DNA of 64,000 bases from Candidatus Pelagibacter communis (GTDB lineage Bacteria > Pseudomonadota > Alphaproteobacteria > Pelagibacterales > Pelagibacteraceae), in NCBI RefSeq assembly GCF_001180205.1, contig NZ_CVSU01000085.1:1-64000 (forward strand). The letters are read 5' to 3'. The notes under the pieces were generated by a model. The model was given only the letters and a program-made list of their open reading frames with translations, was not told the DNA's origin and searched no databases. How positions within the stretch are numbered: the first letter of the stretch is position 1; each line of letters opens with the position of its first letter. The position numbers were made by a program, and so were the translations under genes. Positions 1 through 8,749 of this stretch are shown here, one piece after another.

Positions 1-830
1 CAATAAAGGAAGTTTCTGACATTGGAAGAAAATATAACATTCCGCTAATAATGGATAACACAGCTGCACCAGTAATATGCAGACCGATTGAACATGGAGC
101 TGCTGTAGTAATTCACTCACTTACAAAATATATAGGTGGACATGGTACAGCCGTTGCAGGAAGTATAGTTGATAGTGGAAACTTTGATTGGACCGCAGAT
201 CCCAAAAGACAACCTTTATTTAATGAACCTGATAATAGTTATGGTGGTGTAATTTGGGGAAAAGCTGTGCCAGAACTAACTGGTGCCAATGTACCATTTG
301 CAGTTAGGGCAAGAGTTTGTTTATTAAGAGACTTAGGGTCAGCTCTGGCTCCAGATAATGCTTTTGCAATAATTCAAGGACTTGAAACTGTTGCTCTCAG
401 AATGAGACAACATTGTGCTAACGCTGAGTATGTTGTAAATTTTCTCAAAAAACATAAAGAGGTTACAAATGTTATTTATTCTACAGAACACGATAAACCA
501 ATTGCTGATAGAGCAAAAAAATATCTTAAAGGTGGAAATGGACCAATGATTGGTATCGAGCTTAAAGGTGGAATTGAAGCTGGTAAAAAATTTATAGAGT
601 CTTTAAAAATGTTCTATCACGTAGCTAATATTGGTGATGCTAGAAGTTTAGCAATTCATCCAGCAAGTACAACTCATAGTCAATTAAATGAGAAAGAGCT
701 AGCTGCATCAGGTGTTACTCAAAGTTATGTAAGACTTTGTATCGGTATTGAACACATTGATGATATTATTGAGGATCTTGATCAAGCATTGAATAAATCT
801 TCAAAAGGTAATTTAAAAGCTGTAAGCTAA
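1..830 (+). CDS. metY: O-acetylhomoserine sulfhydrylase (MetY type), 5' end missing
   Basis: PLP-dependent enzyme of the Cys/Met metabolism family that makes homocysteine from O-acetylhomoserine and sulfide in the cytoplasm. The frame is open from the window edge (first full codon at base 3), so only the C-terminal part is seen, about 275 residues. The PLP-binding lysine lies in HSLTKYIGGHG (codon at 126-128), and the segment with NSYGGVIWG and the C-terminal HPASTTHSQL and VRLCIGIEHIDDI stretches are typical of this family rather than of cystathionine gamma-synthase. The upstream region, where a methionine-related riboswitch might sit, is outside the window. Assignment to the sulfhydrylase branch is by family resemblance. 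Confidence 0.9.
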   Translation, partial: IKEVSDIGRKYNIPLIMDNTAAPVICRPIEHGAAVVIHSLTKYIGGHGTAVAGSIVDSGNFDWTADPKRQPLFNEPDNSYGGVIWGKAVPELTGANVPFAVRARVCLLRDLGSALAPDNAFAIIQGLETVALRMRQHCANAEYVVNFLKKHKEVTNVIYSTEHDKPIADRAKKYLKGGNGPMIGIELKGGIEAGKKFIESLKMFYHVANIGDARSLAIHPASTTHSQLNEKELAASGVTQSYVRLCIGIEHIDDIIEDLDQALNKSSKGNLKAVS

Positions 831-847
831 TTTGGCTTTTAATGTTT
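815..847 (+). terminator. weak candidate terminator at the metY 3' end
   Basis: AAAAGC at 815-820 can pair with GCTTTT at 835-840, or AAGC 824-827 with GCTT 835-838, and a T-rich stretch follows to 847. The hairpin overlaps the metY stop codon and sits in the 28-bp gap to convergent ctaA. The stem is short and AT-rich, so this is only a candidate. Confidence 0.25.
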
Positions 848-858
848 ACAAATATGAA

Positions 859-1884
859 CTAATAATTGGGCTCTTTATGTTTTACAATATAAAGAAAATA
901 CAATGTTGAAAGTATTATTAAGATAGAATTTATTTGGTGTAGAGATGCATAAATCATTTTTACTCCAGATAAAATTGTAAGAACTCCCAAAATAATTTGA
1001 AACAATAAAGAAATTCCAATAATGAAGATTGGAATTCTTAAATTTATATTTCCATTCTTTAAAACAAAATAAAGCATGTATAAATATATTATGACAATTA
1101 AATATGCTAAATTTCTATGAATAAATTGAACAAGTGATTGATCATCAAATACTTTGAGATTAAACAAATCATTGATTACACTGTCATCTGGGAAATATGA
1201 TGAGCCCATTAAAGGCCAAGTATTATAAATTTTTCCTGCATCCATCCCGGACACAAATGCTCCAATTATTAATTGTAAATATAATAATAAAAGAAAAAAT
1301 TTAACTGGGTTTAATTGAATATAAATATGATTAATTTTTATATCATTTAGATTTAAATATTTCCAAAAAACTATAGACAAAATAATAAAAGCTGTAACTA
1401 AGTGTAGTGATAATCTGTAATGACTAACATCAATTCTATCAACTAATCCACTTGACACCATGTACCATCCAATGAATCCTTGAAAACACACTAAGAAAAA
1501 AATAATTGAATATTCTTTCAAAATCCAAAAACCATTTTTAATTGTAAAATAGATCATTGGAAAAAGAACAGTTAGACCAATTAATCTCCCCAATTGGCGA
1601 TGCGCCCATTCCCACCAAAAAATAATTTTAAATTCATTTAAAGTCATATTAAAATTTTGCATTTTATATTCAGGTATTGTTTTATAGAGATCAAAATATT
1701 CTATCCATTTATCATTTGTTAAAGGGGGTAATGATCCAATAAAAAGTTCCCAACTAGTAATAGATAGTCCAGAGTCTGTTAATCTAGTTAGACCCCCTAC
1801 TAAAATAATAAGCACGATCATCACTAATAAAGTGATCATCCATATTTTTAATTGATAATTTAAAGAATAATTCTGACTGTACAT
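859..1884 (-). CDS. ctaA: heme A synthase (COX15/CtaA type)
   Basis: Integral membrane monooxygenase that oxidises the C8 methyl of heme O to give heme A for aa3-type cytochrome c oxidase. The 341-residue length and about eight hydrophobic segments fit the family. The four conserved heme-ligand or active-site histidines are seen at about H95 (EWAHRQLGR), H161 (SLHLVTA), H256 (QFIHRNLAYL) and H316 (ASLHQIN). The N-terminal GGLTRLTDSGLSIT signature is intact. It faces metY and is divergent from the chorismate mutase gene with only 43 bp between starts. Its presence implies a heme-A terminal oxidase in this organism. Confidence 0.95.
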   Translation of the reverse strand: MYSQNYSLNYQLKIWMITLLVMIVLIILVGGLTRLTDSGLSITSWELFIGSLPPLTNDKWIEYFDLYKTIPEYKMQNFNMTLNEFKIIFWWEWAHRQLGRLIGLTVLFPMIYFTIKNGFWILKEYSIIFFLVCFQGFIGWYMVSSGLVDRIDVSHYRLSLHLVTAFIILSIVFWKYLNLNDIKINHIYIQLNPVKFFLLLLYLQLIIGAFVSGMDAGKIYNTWPLMGSSYFPDDSVINDLFNLKVFDDQSLVQFIHRNLAYLIVIIYLYMLYFVLKNGNINLRIPIFIIGISLLFQIILGVLTILSGVKMIYASLHQINSILIILSTLYFLYIVKHKEPNY

Positions 1885-1927
1885 GATTAAATAAATATAA
1901 TAATTATTAATTAAACCAATAAATTAA

Positions 1928-2218
1928 ATGTCGCCTAAAAACAAAAAAAAATTAGGAATAATAAGATCTAAATTAGATATGTTAGATAATAAGTTGTTAT
2001 CCTTGATTAAATATAGAACAAATCTTGTAAAAGAAGTTTTAAAACTTAAAGAATTTAAAAAAGAAATAGTAGATAAAAAGCGTATCAATTTTATACTTAA
2101 AAAAATTCACTCAAAATCTAAAAAACTAAAGATTGATCCTAAAATTACTAATCGTATATGGAAAAATATGATTTTGTCTTATATCGATTACGAAAAGAGA
2201 AACTTTAAAAAAAAATAA
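1928..2218 (+). CDS. chorismate mutase, AroQ class
   Basis: Small (96 aa) all-helical protein of the AroQ chorismate mutase family, which converts chorismate to prephenate on the way to phenylalanine and tyrosine. Residues that line up with the E. coli P-protein mutase active site are R13, R30, K41, D49 and R52. It is a stand-alone domain without prephenate dehydratase or dehydrogenase. The C-terminal KNMILSYIDYEKR stretch matches alphaproteobacterial stand-alone versions. Its stop codon directly abuts the stop codon of convergent rpmG. Confidence 0.8.
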   Translation: MSPKNKKKLGIIRSKLDMLDNKLLSLIKYRTNLVKEVLKLKEFKKEIVDKKRINFILKKIHSKSKKLKIDPKITNRIWKNMILSYIDYEKRNFKKK

Positions 2219-2410
2219 TTACTTACTGTGTGGTGGTAGCTTTTTTTCCACAAACATTTCGTGTTTTCTAGTATCCGGATTGTATTTCTTTGCTGAAAGT
2301 TTAACTTTAGCCTTCTCTCCTCCAGCAGGTTTTTTTACATAGTAGAAGTAAGGGCTATCTGGTTTGGCCTCTGGAACCATTCTTACTTTAACGTGCGTTT
2401 TTTTTGCCAT
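2219..2410 (-). CDS. rpmG: 50S ribosomal protein L33
   Basis: Large-subunit protein of 63 residues, slightly longer than the usual 50-55 because of a proline- and glycine-containing insertion near residues 15-30. The core YNPDTRKHEMFVEKKLP stretch is typical L33. There is no cysteine, so this is the zinc-free form. The start is chosen by the standard MAKKTHVKV opening; this makes the gene begin 23 bp inside the 3' end of the merR-like gene, so it is probably the last gene of the plsX-ihfA-merR run. Confidence 0.92.
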   Translation of the reverse strand: MAKKTHVKVRMVPEAKPDSPYFYYVKKPAGGEKAKVKLSAKKYNPDTRKHEMFVEKKLPPHSK

Positions 2411-2771
2411 TTTTTAATTCTTTTAATTTATTAGAAATTTTTAATAACTTATTTTTTAAATTTTCAGTTCTTATAGATTTATCTGCAATTTCGTCAAGCT
2501 TTAAAGAATCTTCATTATTTAATATTTTTTTTACACCCTTTATTGTCATACCTTGATCTTTAAGTAAAAATTTAACTTTTTTAAGAAGATTTATTGTTTT
2601 TTCATCATAATATCTTCTATTAGAATTTAATATCTTAGGTTTAATTTGTTTAAATTGACTTTCCCAAAATCTAATGACATGTGTCGGTAGAGCTCCTTTA
2701 TCATTTGATTTAAGATTTAATATTCTAGCTACTTCACCAATAGTTTTGTATGCGCTATTTGATTTATCCAT
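2388..2771 (-). CDS. MerR-family transcriptional regulator
   Basis: Protein of 127 residues with an N-terminal winged helix-turn-helix of the MerR type: YKTIGEVARILN is helix 1-2, HVIRFWESQF is the recognition region, and NRRYYDEKTINLL is the wing. A family-typical MTIKGVKKIL follows, then a short coiled-coil tail. There is no effector domain and no metal-binding cysteine. In many alphaproteobacteria an orphan MerR gene follows ihfA, exactly as here. The start overlaps the ihfA stop by 8 bp, suggesting coupled translation. The target is unknown. Confidence 0.85.
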   Translation of the reverse strand: MDKSNSAYKTIGEVARILNLKSNDKGALPTHVIRFWESQFKQIKPKILNSNRRYYDEKTINLLKKVKFLLKDQGMTIKGVKKILNNEDSLKLDEIADKSIRTENLKNKLLKISNKLKELKNGKKNAR

Positions 2772-3063
2772 TATCTTTTAAATTAACAAATTCCTTAAAT
2801 TCCTTTGATGGCTTAAACAATACGACATCTCTGCTTGAAATTACTTTTGTTTCTTTAGTTTTAGGGTTTCTACCAATCCTAGATTTTTTTTGTCTAATAG
2901 AAAAAGTTCCAAATTTAGATAATTTTAATTTTTTTTCGTTTTTGATGTTAGTAACTATAGTTGATAAAAAATCCTCAATTAAATTTTCTGATATTTGTTT
3001 TGAAAAACCAAGCTGCATATAAACTAAATTAACTAAGTCTTTTTTAGTTAAATTAATTCTCAT
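2764..3063 (-). CDS. ihfA: integration host factor alpha subunit
   Basis: HU/IHF-family DNA-bending protein of 99 residues. It opens with LTKKDLVNLVY, carries the FGTFSIRQKKSRIGRNPKT beta-arm with the intercalating proline near P67, and ends with the FKPSKEFKEFVN helix. The arm and the position between plsX and the merR-like gene favour IHF alpha over HU or IHF beta. It normally pairs with IHF beta, whose gene is not in this window. It lies one base downstream of the plsX stop; in many relatives fabH sits between these two genes. Confidence 0.9.
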   Translation of the reverse strand: MRINLTKKDLVNLVYMQLGFSKQISENLIEDFLSTIVTNIKNEKKLKLSKFGTFSIRQKKSRIGRNPKTKETKVISSRDVVLFKPSKEFKEFVNLKDNG

Positions 3064-3064
3064 A

Positions 3065-4066
3065 TTAAATATTTTGCTTAATCTTTTCTATCAAATTACC
3101 TTTTACAATTCTATGACAAACATCTAGAGAGTTTGAAAAGCCAATATGGTCAGTGCCTCCATGACTTTTAACAACTGGAGAGTCTAAACCAATAAAAATT
3201 GCTCCATTATATAGTCTTGGATCTAGTCTTTTCTTAAATTTTGTTAAGTTTGATATATTTAATAAAGATGAAATTTTACCTATTAATGTACCTGTCATCG
3301 CATTTTTTAACTCACTAGTTATAAAATTCGCAGTTCCTTCTGCTGTTTTTAATGCAACATTTCCTGTAAAACCGTCTGAAACTATTACATCAACCTCTCC
3401 ATCCATAAGATGGTTTCCCTCAATATAACCAGCAAAATTATAATTATCTGATTTTCTTTCATTTAATAATTGATAAGTTTCTTTGATAGTCTCATTTCCT
3501 TTTAATTCTTCTGAACCAATATTTAATAATGCTACGTTTGGTTTGTCATTCGGATAAAGTGAAGTATATAAAGAAGCTCCCATAATTGAAAAGTCTGATA
3601 AATTTTTAGAACTACATTCAATGTTGGCACCTAAATCTAATACAACACTCATACCCTTTTTATTTGGCCATAAGGCAGATAAAGCTGGTTTATCTATATT
3701 TTCTATCATTTTTAAATTCAATTTCGATACAACTAACAATGCACCCGTGTTACCTGCTGATATAACTATATCTGCTTCTTTTTCTTTCACACTTTGAATG
3801 GCAAGCCACATACTAGTATCTTTCCCTCTTTTTGCACCCTCTAGAGGACTATCGGTGCTTTCAATTTTTTTTTCAGTATGAATTAATTCAAAAAATTCTG
3901 TGGGTATTTTTCCTATAATTAATGGATCTATTTTATTTTTGTCCCCAAAAATTTTAAAAAAATTATTTTTATTAATAGAATGATTTAAAATAATACCATC
4001 TATTATTTTCTTTGGTGATCCATCACCACCCATTGCATCTACTGCAATTTTAATCAAATCTGACAT
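3065..4066 (-). CDS. plsX: phosphate acyltransferase PlsX
   Basis: Cytoplasmic or membrane-associated enzyme that makes acyl-phosphate from acyl-ACP, the donor for PlsY in phosphatidic acid synthesis. Its length of 333 residues is normal. The glycine-rich DAMGGDGSP opening, the SAGNTGALL stretch and SDGFTGNVALKTAEGT are diagnostic. The partner plsY is also in the window, at 40095-40673. It is co-directional with rpmF upstream (19 bp gap) and ihfA downstream (1 bp gap), the common bacterial rpmF-plsX arrangement. Confidence 0.96.
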   Translation of the reverse strand: MSDLIKIAVDAMGGDGSPKKIIDGIILNHSINKNNFFKIFGDKNKIDPLIIGKIPTEFFELIHTEKKIESTDSPLEGAKRGKDTSMWLAIQSVKEKEADIVISAGNTGALLVVSKLNLKMIENIDKPALSALWPNKKGMSVVLDLGANIECSSKNLSDFSIMGASLYTSLYPNDKPNVALLNIGSEELKGNETIKETYQLLNERKSDNYNFAGYIEGNHLMDGEVDVIVSDGFTGNVALKTAEGTANFITSELKNAMTGTLIGKISSLLNISNLTKFKKRLDPRLYNGAIFIGLDSPVVKSHGGTDHIGFSNSLDVCHRIVKGNLIEKIKQNI

Positions 4067-4085
4067 TTTTATAGATTATAATATA

Positions 4086-4268
4086 CTATTCTTTTGGGTC
4101 TAAAACTTGTCTTCCCTTATACATACCAGTTTTAAGGTCTAAATGATGAGATAGCCTGTATTCACCTGATTTTTTATCTTCAACTATATTTTTAGTTGAA
4201 AATTTCATTGTTTGAGCTCTTCTCATTCCAGTTCTGGAAGGGGTTTGTTTACGTTTTGGTACAGCCAT
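4086..4268 (-). CDS. rpmF: 50S ribosomal protein L32
   Basis: Protein of 60 residues with the classic [18 protein letters not shown] opening. It lacks the cysteine pairs of zinc-ribbon L32 and is therefore the zinc-free form. It lies between the cytochrome chaperone gene (2-bp gap) and plsX, the common rpmF-plsX pairing. The DUF177 gene that often precedes rpmF in other bacteria is not seen; the upstream gene here is the bc1 chaperone. Confidence 0.95.
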   Translation of the reverse strand: MAVPKRKQTPSRTGMRRAQTMKFSTKNIVEDKKSGEYRLSHHLDLKTGMYKGRQVLDPKE

Positions 4269-4270
4269 AA

Positions 4271-4738
4271 TTATGGGTTACTTACACTTTTTAAATAAGA
4301 ATTCAAAGTTTTTTTTGATAAATTTTCATTAAATTCCTCAAAATAATCAAGTAAATGATCAATATTTTCAAAATCACTCAAAAAAATTGAAATTTTATTT
4401 ATTTTTTCATTTTTAGAAAGATTGTCCCAAAAGTGAATTTCTGAAACCATAGAATGAAATAAATTAATATAATCTTTCATTTTCTTATTTATTGATTGAT
4501 CACCATATCCAATTTCTCTGATACTTAATTCTAATTGTCTAAAATTAAAGTCATAAATTTCCTGCAAAATTTTCTTATTATTTTCATTTTTGAAGTTTTT
4601 TAAGAAAAAAGAAAAATGTAATAAAAACAATGTTAATCGATCGGAAAAGTTATCAGGTCTATTAAGATTTTTATATAAGTCTTTATTTCTAGTGTAATTT
4701 ATAAAATTGTTATAAATATTAAGATAATTTTTAGTCAT
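4271..4738 (-). CDS. ubiquinol-cytochrome c chaperone family protein (CBP3-like)
   Basis: Helical protein of 155 residues from the chosen start, matching the ubiquinol-cytochrome c chaperone family. The [19 protein letters not shown] region and the following FHSMVSEI are family hallmarks. In mitochondria and alphaproteobacteria this family assists cytochrome b and bc1 assembly. The longest open frame starts at 4870, but that N-terminus overlaps bamE and is not conserved in character; the ATG at 4738 gives the typical start. This ATG overlaps the bamE ATG on the other strand by two bases. It heads the leftward run into rpmF and plsX. Confidence 0.8.
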   Translation of the reverse strand: MTKNYLNIYNNFINYTRNKDLYKNLNRPDNFSDRLTLFLLHFSFFLKNFKNENNKKILQEIYDFNFRQLELSIREIGYGDQSINKKMKDYINLFHSMVSEIHFWDNLSKNEKINKISIFLSDFENIDHLLDYFEEFNENLSKKTLNSYLKSVSNP

Positions 4739-5222
4739 GATTAAAATATTATATATAATTTTATTCTCTTTAGTAATTTCAAATTGTTCATTTAAACCTG
4801 TTGTAAAACACCACGGTGTACCATTTTTAGAAAAAAAACAATCAAAATTAATTATAAATAAAAGCAACAAAAATGATATTATAAAAATTTTAGGTAGTCC
4901 ATCAACTAAAAGTAAATTTGATAATCAGGTCTGGATTTACATTGAAAGAAAACAAACTCAATCCAAACTTAAAAATTTGGGTAAAATGAAAATTTTTAAA
5001 AATGATGTTTTAGTTTTAGAAATTAATGATTATGGAATTTTAAAAGATAAGAAATTTTATAATAAAGATGACATGGAAAAAATTAAAGTTGTTGAGGCAG
5101 AAACAGGTGCAATTTATAAAAAAAATTCATTTATTTATGATTTTATGTCTAGTATGAGACAAAAGATTAATGACCCTCTTGGACAGAGGGCCAAAAAGCG
5201 CGAAAAAGCTAACCAGCAATAA
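4737..5222 (+). CDS. bamE: outer-membrane assembly lipoprotein BamE (SmpA/OmlA family)
   Basis: Probable lipoprotein of 161 residues. A basic start and hydrophobic segment are followed by the lipobox-like VISNC with Cys17; Asn just before the Cys is unusual but tolerated in some lipoproteins. The SmpA/OmlA domain covers about residues 40-105, with [16 protein letters not shown] and VWIYIERK matching the family pattern. It is expected in the BAM complex on the inner face of the outer membrane. The lysine-rich tail past residue 120 is weakly characterised. Its 3' end overlaps the 3' end of convergent hppA by 14 bp. Confidence 0.85.
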   Translation: MIKILYIILFSLVISNCSFKPVVKHHGVPFLEKKQSKLIINKSNKNDIIKILGSPSTKSKFDNQVWIYIERKQTQSKLKNLGKMKIFKNDVLVLEINDYGILKDKKFYNKDDMEKIKVVEAETGAIYKKNSFIYDFMSSMRQKINDPLGQRAKKREKANQQ

Positions 5223-7314
5223 CAGCTAATAATAATAAAGCTACAATATTAGTAATTTTAATCATTGGGTTTACAGCTGGTCCAGCAGTATCTTTATATG
5301 GATCTCCTACTGTATCTCCAGTTACAGCAGCTTTATGAGCCTCTGAACCTTTACCACCGTGATTACCGTCTTCTATATATTTTTTAGCATTATCCCAAGC
5401 TCCACCTCCAGCAGTCATTGATACCGCAACAAACAAACCGGTGATTATAACACCAAGTAACATCGCACCCACTGCAGCTAGAGCAGCAACTTGTCCACCA
5501 ATAGATAAAATTACAAAATAAAGAACTACAGGTGATAAAACTGGAAGCAATGATGGTATAATCATTTCTTTAATTGCAGCAACAGTTAACAAATCTACTA
5601 ACTTAGCATAATCAGGTTTTTGTTTTCTTTTCATTATACCTGGAAATTTTTTAAACTGTCTTCTTACCTCGACTACAACAGCTCCACCAGCTCTTCCAAC
5701 AGCTTGCATTCCCATTGAACCAAAAAGATAAGGTAACATTCCACCAATTAATAAACCCACAACAACAAACGGGTTAGATAAATCAAAAGTTACAACAATA
5801 CCTTCTAATGCAGATCCAGCTTCTTTTGAAAAATGCTTGATATCCTCTGTATAAGCAGCAAATAAAACTAAAGCGCCCAAACCAGCAGAACCAATTGCAT
5901 AACCTTTTGTAACAGCTTTAGTTGTGTTACCTACTGCATCTAAAGCATCTGTTGTTTTTCTAACTTTCTTATCAAGATTAGACATTTCAGCAATACCACC
6001 AGCATTGTCAGTAACTGGTCCGTACGCATCTAAAGCGACAACCATCCCCGCTAATGCAAGCATTGTAGTTACTGCAATAGCAATACCAAAAAGTCCTGCA
6101 ATAGAATTTGTTATAAGAATTCCTGCAACAATTATTAATGCTGGTATTGCAGTTGCTTCCATAGAAACAGCTAGCCCTTGAATAACATTAGTACCATGAC
6201 CAGTTGTTGATGATAACGCAACAGATTTAACTGGTCTATAACTTGTTCCTGTATAGTATTCAGTAATCCAGATTAATAATCCAGTAATAACTAATCCTAT
6301 CACACCACAATAATATAGATCCATTCCATTAAATGTTTGATCATTTATTGTATACTCATTTGTAAAACCAATTACATGATCTGTAACAGGCCATAATATT
6401 ACTAAAGATGCTACTGCAGAGACAACAAATCCTTTATACAAAGCATTCATAACGTTATTACTTTTTCCAAGTTTAACAAAAAATGTTCCAACAATAGATG
6501 TTAACAAGCATGCAGCACCAATAGATAAAGGATAAATCATCATATTTAAATCTCCAACAAAGAAAATTGAGGATAAAACCATTGTTGCAACAATTGTAAC
6601 AGCATATGTTTCAAACAAATCAGCAGCCATACCAGCGCAATCTCCTACATTGTCACCAACATTGTCTGCTATTACTGCAGGGTTTCTAGGATCATCCTCT
6701 GGAATTCCAGCTTCAACTTTTCCAACTAAGTCAGCACCTACGTCTGCACCTTTTGTAAAAATTCCACCACCTAATCTTGCAAAAATAGAAATTAGGGAGG
6801 CACCAAAACCTAATGCAACTAAAGCATTAACTATTTCTCTTTCTTCAACATTAGATTTTAATAATATATAATAATAAACAGCTATAGCTAATAAGGCCAA
6901 ACCAGCAACCAACATTCCAGTTACAGCACCAGATTTAAAAGCAACTGAAAGACCTTGAGCTAAACCTTTTCTAGATGCTTCTGCTGTTCTGACGTTAGCT
7001 TCAACAGAAACTAACATTCCTACGTATCCCGCGATACCTGATAAGGCAGCACCAATTAAATACCCAAGACCTACTAGTGGACTAAATGCAATACTTACGA
7101 TTACTAAAACTACAGCACCAACAATAGCAATAGTTTTATATTGTCTTGATAAATATGCCTTTGCACCGATTTGAATTGCAGATGCAATATCTTGCATTTT
7201 TGCATTTCCTGCACTTGAATTAAGAATATTTTTTCCAGTTAAAAATCCATAAACGATAGATAATAAACCAGCTCCAATTGTATATAATAGTATTGTTTCG
7301 ACTGTTCCGCTCAT
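5209..7314 (-). CDS. hppA: proton-translocating inorganic pyrophosphatase, K+-independent type
   Basis: Membrane-bound pyrophosphatase of 701 residues that couples PPi hydrolysis to ion pumping across the inner membrane. There are many hydrophobic segments (about 16 expected). The substrate motif [13 protein letters not shown] is at 191-203, and acidic metal-binding motifs are at 217-228 (DNVGDNVGD) and in [10 protein letters not shown] (431-440). K466 in [10 protein letters not shown] is the lysine that marks the K+-independent class; K+-dependent enzymes have alanine there. The pump is therefore predicted to move H+ without needing K+. It is probably transcribed from its own promoter in the 77-bp gap upstream. 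Confidence 0.96.
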   Translation of the reverse strand: MSGTVETILLYTIGAGLLSIVYGFLTGKNILNSSAGNAKMQDIASAIQIGAKAYLSRQYKTIAIVGAVVLVIVSIAFSPLVGLGYLIGAALSGIAGYVGMLVSVEANVRTAEASRKGLAQGLSVAFKSGAVTGMLVAGLALLAIAVYYYILLKSNVEEREIVNALVALGFGASLISIFARLGGGIFTKGADVGADLVGKVEAGIPEDDPRNPAVIADNVGDNVGDCAGMAADLFETYAVTIVATMVLSSIFFVGDLNMMIYPLSIGAACLLTSIVGTFFVKLGKSNNVMNALYKGFVVSAVASLVILWPVTDHVIGFTNEYTINDQTFNGMDLYYCGVIGLVITGLLIWITEYYTGTSYRPVKSVALSSTTGHGTNVIQGLAVSMEATAIPALIIVAGILITNSIAGLFGIAIAVTTMLALAGMVVALDAYGPVTDNAGGIAEMSNLDKKVRKTTDALDAVGNTTKAVTKGYAIGSAGLGALVLFAAYTEDIKHFSKEAGSALEGIVVTFDLSNPFVVVGLLIGGMLPYLFGSMGMQAVGRAGGAVVVEVRRQFKKFPGIMKRKQKPDYAKLVDLLTVAAIKEMIIPSLLPVLSPVVLYFVILSIGGQVAALAAVGAMLLGVIITGLFVAVSMTAGGGAWDNAKKYIEDGNHGGKGSEAHKAAVTGDTVGDPYKDTAGPAVNPMIKITNIVALLLLAVIAG

Positions 7315-7353
7315 ATTAACCTTAAGTTATTGGTTGTTAAATTTTAAGCCCGC

Positions 7354-7381
7354 ACAATACAAAAAAAGATAAAAAAGACAA
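7354..7381 (-). promoter_or_regulatory. candidate sigma-70 promoter of hppA
   Basis: On the minus strand TTGTCT (7381-7376) and TATTGT (7359-7354) are separated by 16 bases, and the G/C-rich GCGGGC just after the -10 would be the discriminator. The predicted start lies about 35-40 bases before the hppA ATG. GC-rich discriminators are often seen at promoters sensitive to ppGpp. This is sequence resemblance only. Confidence 0.35.
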
Positions 7382-7391
7382 CGATTAACTT

Positions 7392-8352
7392 CTAAAACCG
7401 ATGAATATAACCTTTTGATTTAGCTTGTATTTGCTTGCCTTTTTCATCGAATATCAATGATCTATCTTTACCAGATACAATTTTACCAATTTTAGTTATT
7501 TTAATTCCAGTTGCTTTAGATGCGTTTTGAATGATTCTAGCTTTCTTAATATGTGCAGTAAATAAAACCTGATAATCATCTCCATTAGAAATTAGATTAA
7601 TTTTATTTAATCTTTGTTTTTTAATAAAATTACTCAATTTATTAGAAACAGGTATTTTATTTTCAAATAAGTGAAATGATAAGCTTTGTTTATTAATCAT
7701 TTTTGTCAAATCATCAATTAATCCATCTGAAATATCGATAGAGCTATTAGCAAATTTAAATAAATATTTTGTTAAATTTAAAGCTAACTCTGGTTTATAA
7801 TATTTTTCTACAAAGAATAATTTGTCTTTATTTTTAAATTTAGCTTTATCGCTTAATGCTTTAAGTCCTAAATAACTATCTCCCAAATTTCCAGTAACAT
7901 AAATATCATCATTTAATTTAGCTTTATTACGATAAATTATTTTATTCGAATATCCCATTGATATGATTGTAAAACTTAGTTTGTTTGAAAAAGTTGTGTC
8001 TCCACCACATAAATCAATATTATATTTATTTTGTTCTGATTTAAGTGATTTTGAGATTTTATATAAATTTTTTTTTGTAAATGTTTTTTTATTACCAGAG
8101 CCAGAAATAAAATAAAACTTTGGTGAAACACCTTTACAAATTAAATCGGAAATTGATGATCTTAATATTTTTTTAATTACTAAATCTGGGTATTTAAAAT
8201 CAATAAAATGAGTACCAATATTATATGTGTCAACAGATATAACAACACCTCTTTTTTTATCAAAAAACACATCATCATTAAGATTAAGAGCAAATTTATT
8301 TTTTTTTAGCTAATTTAAAAAAATAACTATTTATTAAATCAAATTCATACAT
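7392..8352 (-). CDS. thiL: thiamine-monophosphate kinase, frameshifted near its start
   Basis: ThiL phosphorylates thiamine monophosphate to the diphosphate cofactor. The long frame (start at 8270) begins MFFDKKRG and lacks the N-terminal acidic Mg-binding motif. Reading upstream, an ATG at 8352 overlaps the nusB stop by 8 bases and encodes MYEFDLINSYFFKLAKK, a typical ThiL opening, but runs into TAA after a nine-A run (8307-8299 on this strand). With eight As the frame would continue through ALNLNDDVFFDKKRG, giving about 319 aa, the family's usual length, with the expected DD motif. DLCGGDTT and IDISDGLIDDL confirm the family. It is either a sequence error, a true frameshift rescued by slippage, or a recent pseudogene. 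Confidence 0.85.
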
Positions 8353-8749
8353 TGTTAGATCTTAATTTTTTTCCAACATTATCTAATAAAGCATTAAGGT
8401 ATTTTGTTTGTGAGTCTTCAAGAAAAAAATTAGATGAATTTAAATATTCTTTAATGATTATATTTATAGATAAATTTGGTTTGTACATAAATTCATAAGT
8501 TGCTGCTTTTAAAATTGTTTGAAAAACTTTATCTAATTTTTCAAATACAAATTCATCACCTAATTTATTATTTAATTCATCTAAAATAAGATCGTTTCTT
8601 TCTATAGTTCCTAAAACGATATCTTTGATGAATTTTTTAAATCTATGTTTTGGAAAATTTAAATCATCATCTTCATTATAAAATTTCCCATATAATTTCT
8701 GTATAATTATAACTCTAGGGTTATTTTTTGGGTTAAAATGAGTTCTCAT
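8345..8749 (-). CDS. nusB: transcription antitermination factor NusB
   Basis: All-helical RNA-binding protein of 134 residues that binds boxA RNA with NusE/S10 in rRNA antitermination. The family features seen are the basic N-terminal segment, FIKDIVLGTIERNDLILDEL, and NIIIKEYLNSSNFFLEDSQTK with a C-terminal NALLDNVGKKL. It sits between ribH and thiL, the usual ribH-nusB-thiL order. It overlaps ribH by 4 bases (ATGA type) and overlaps the inferred thiL start by 8 bases, so the three are probably translationally coupled. Confidence 0.92.
   Translation of the reverse strand: MRTHFNPKNNPRVIIIQKLYGKFYNEDDDLNFPKHRFKKFIKDIVLGTIERNDLILDELNNKLGDEFVFEKLDKVFQTILKAATYEFMYKPNLSINIIIKEYLNSSNFFLEDSQTKYLNALLDNVGKKLRSNNV

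Noticed and set aside
1-50. Possible methionine-related riboswitch for metY
   Set aside because: The window begins inside the coding sequence, so the leader is not available.
2750-3022. 90-codon plus-strand frame opposite ihfA and merR
   Set aside because: It overlaps two well-supported genes and resembles a reverse-strand translation of Lys-rich codons (Phe/Leu-rich).
4739-4870. N-terminal extension of the bc1 chaperone up to an ATG at 4870
   Set aside because: The extra 44 residues lie over the bamE signal peptide region, contain no family similarity, and the ATG at 4738 gives the normal start.
5174-5190. CCCTCT/AGAGGG hairpin inside the bamE 3' end as a bidirectional terminator
   Set aside because: The stem is real, but no T-run follows on either strand and it lies inside coding sequence; it may reflect codon choice only.
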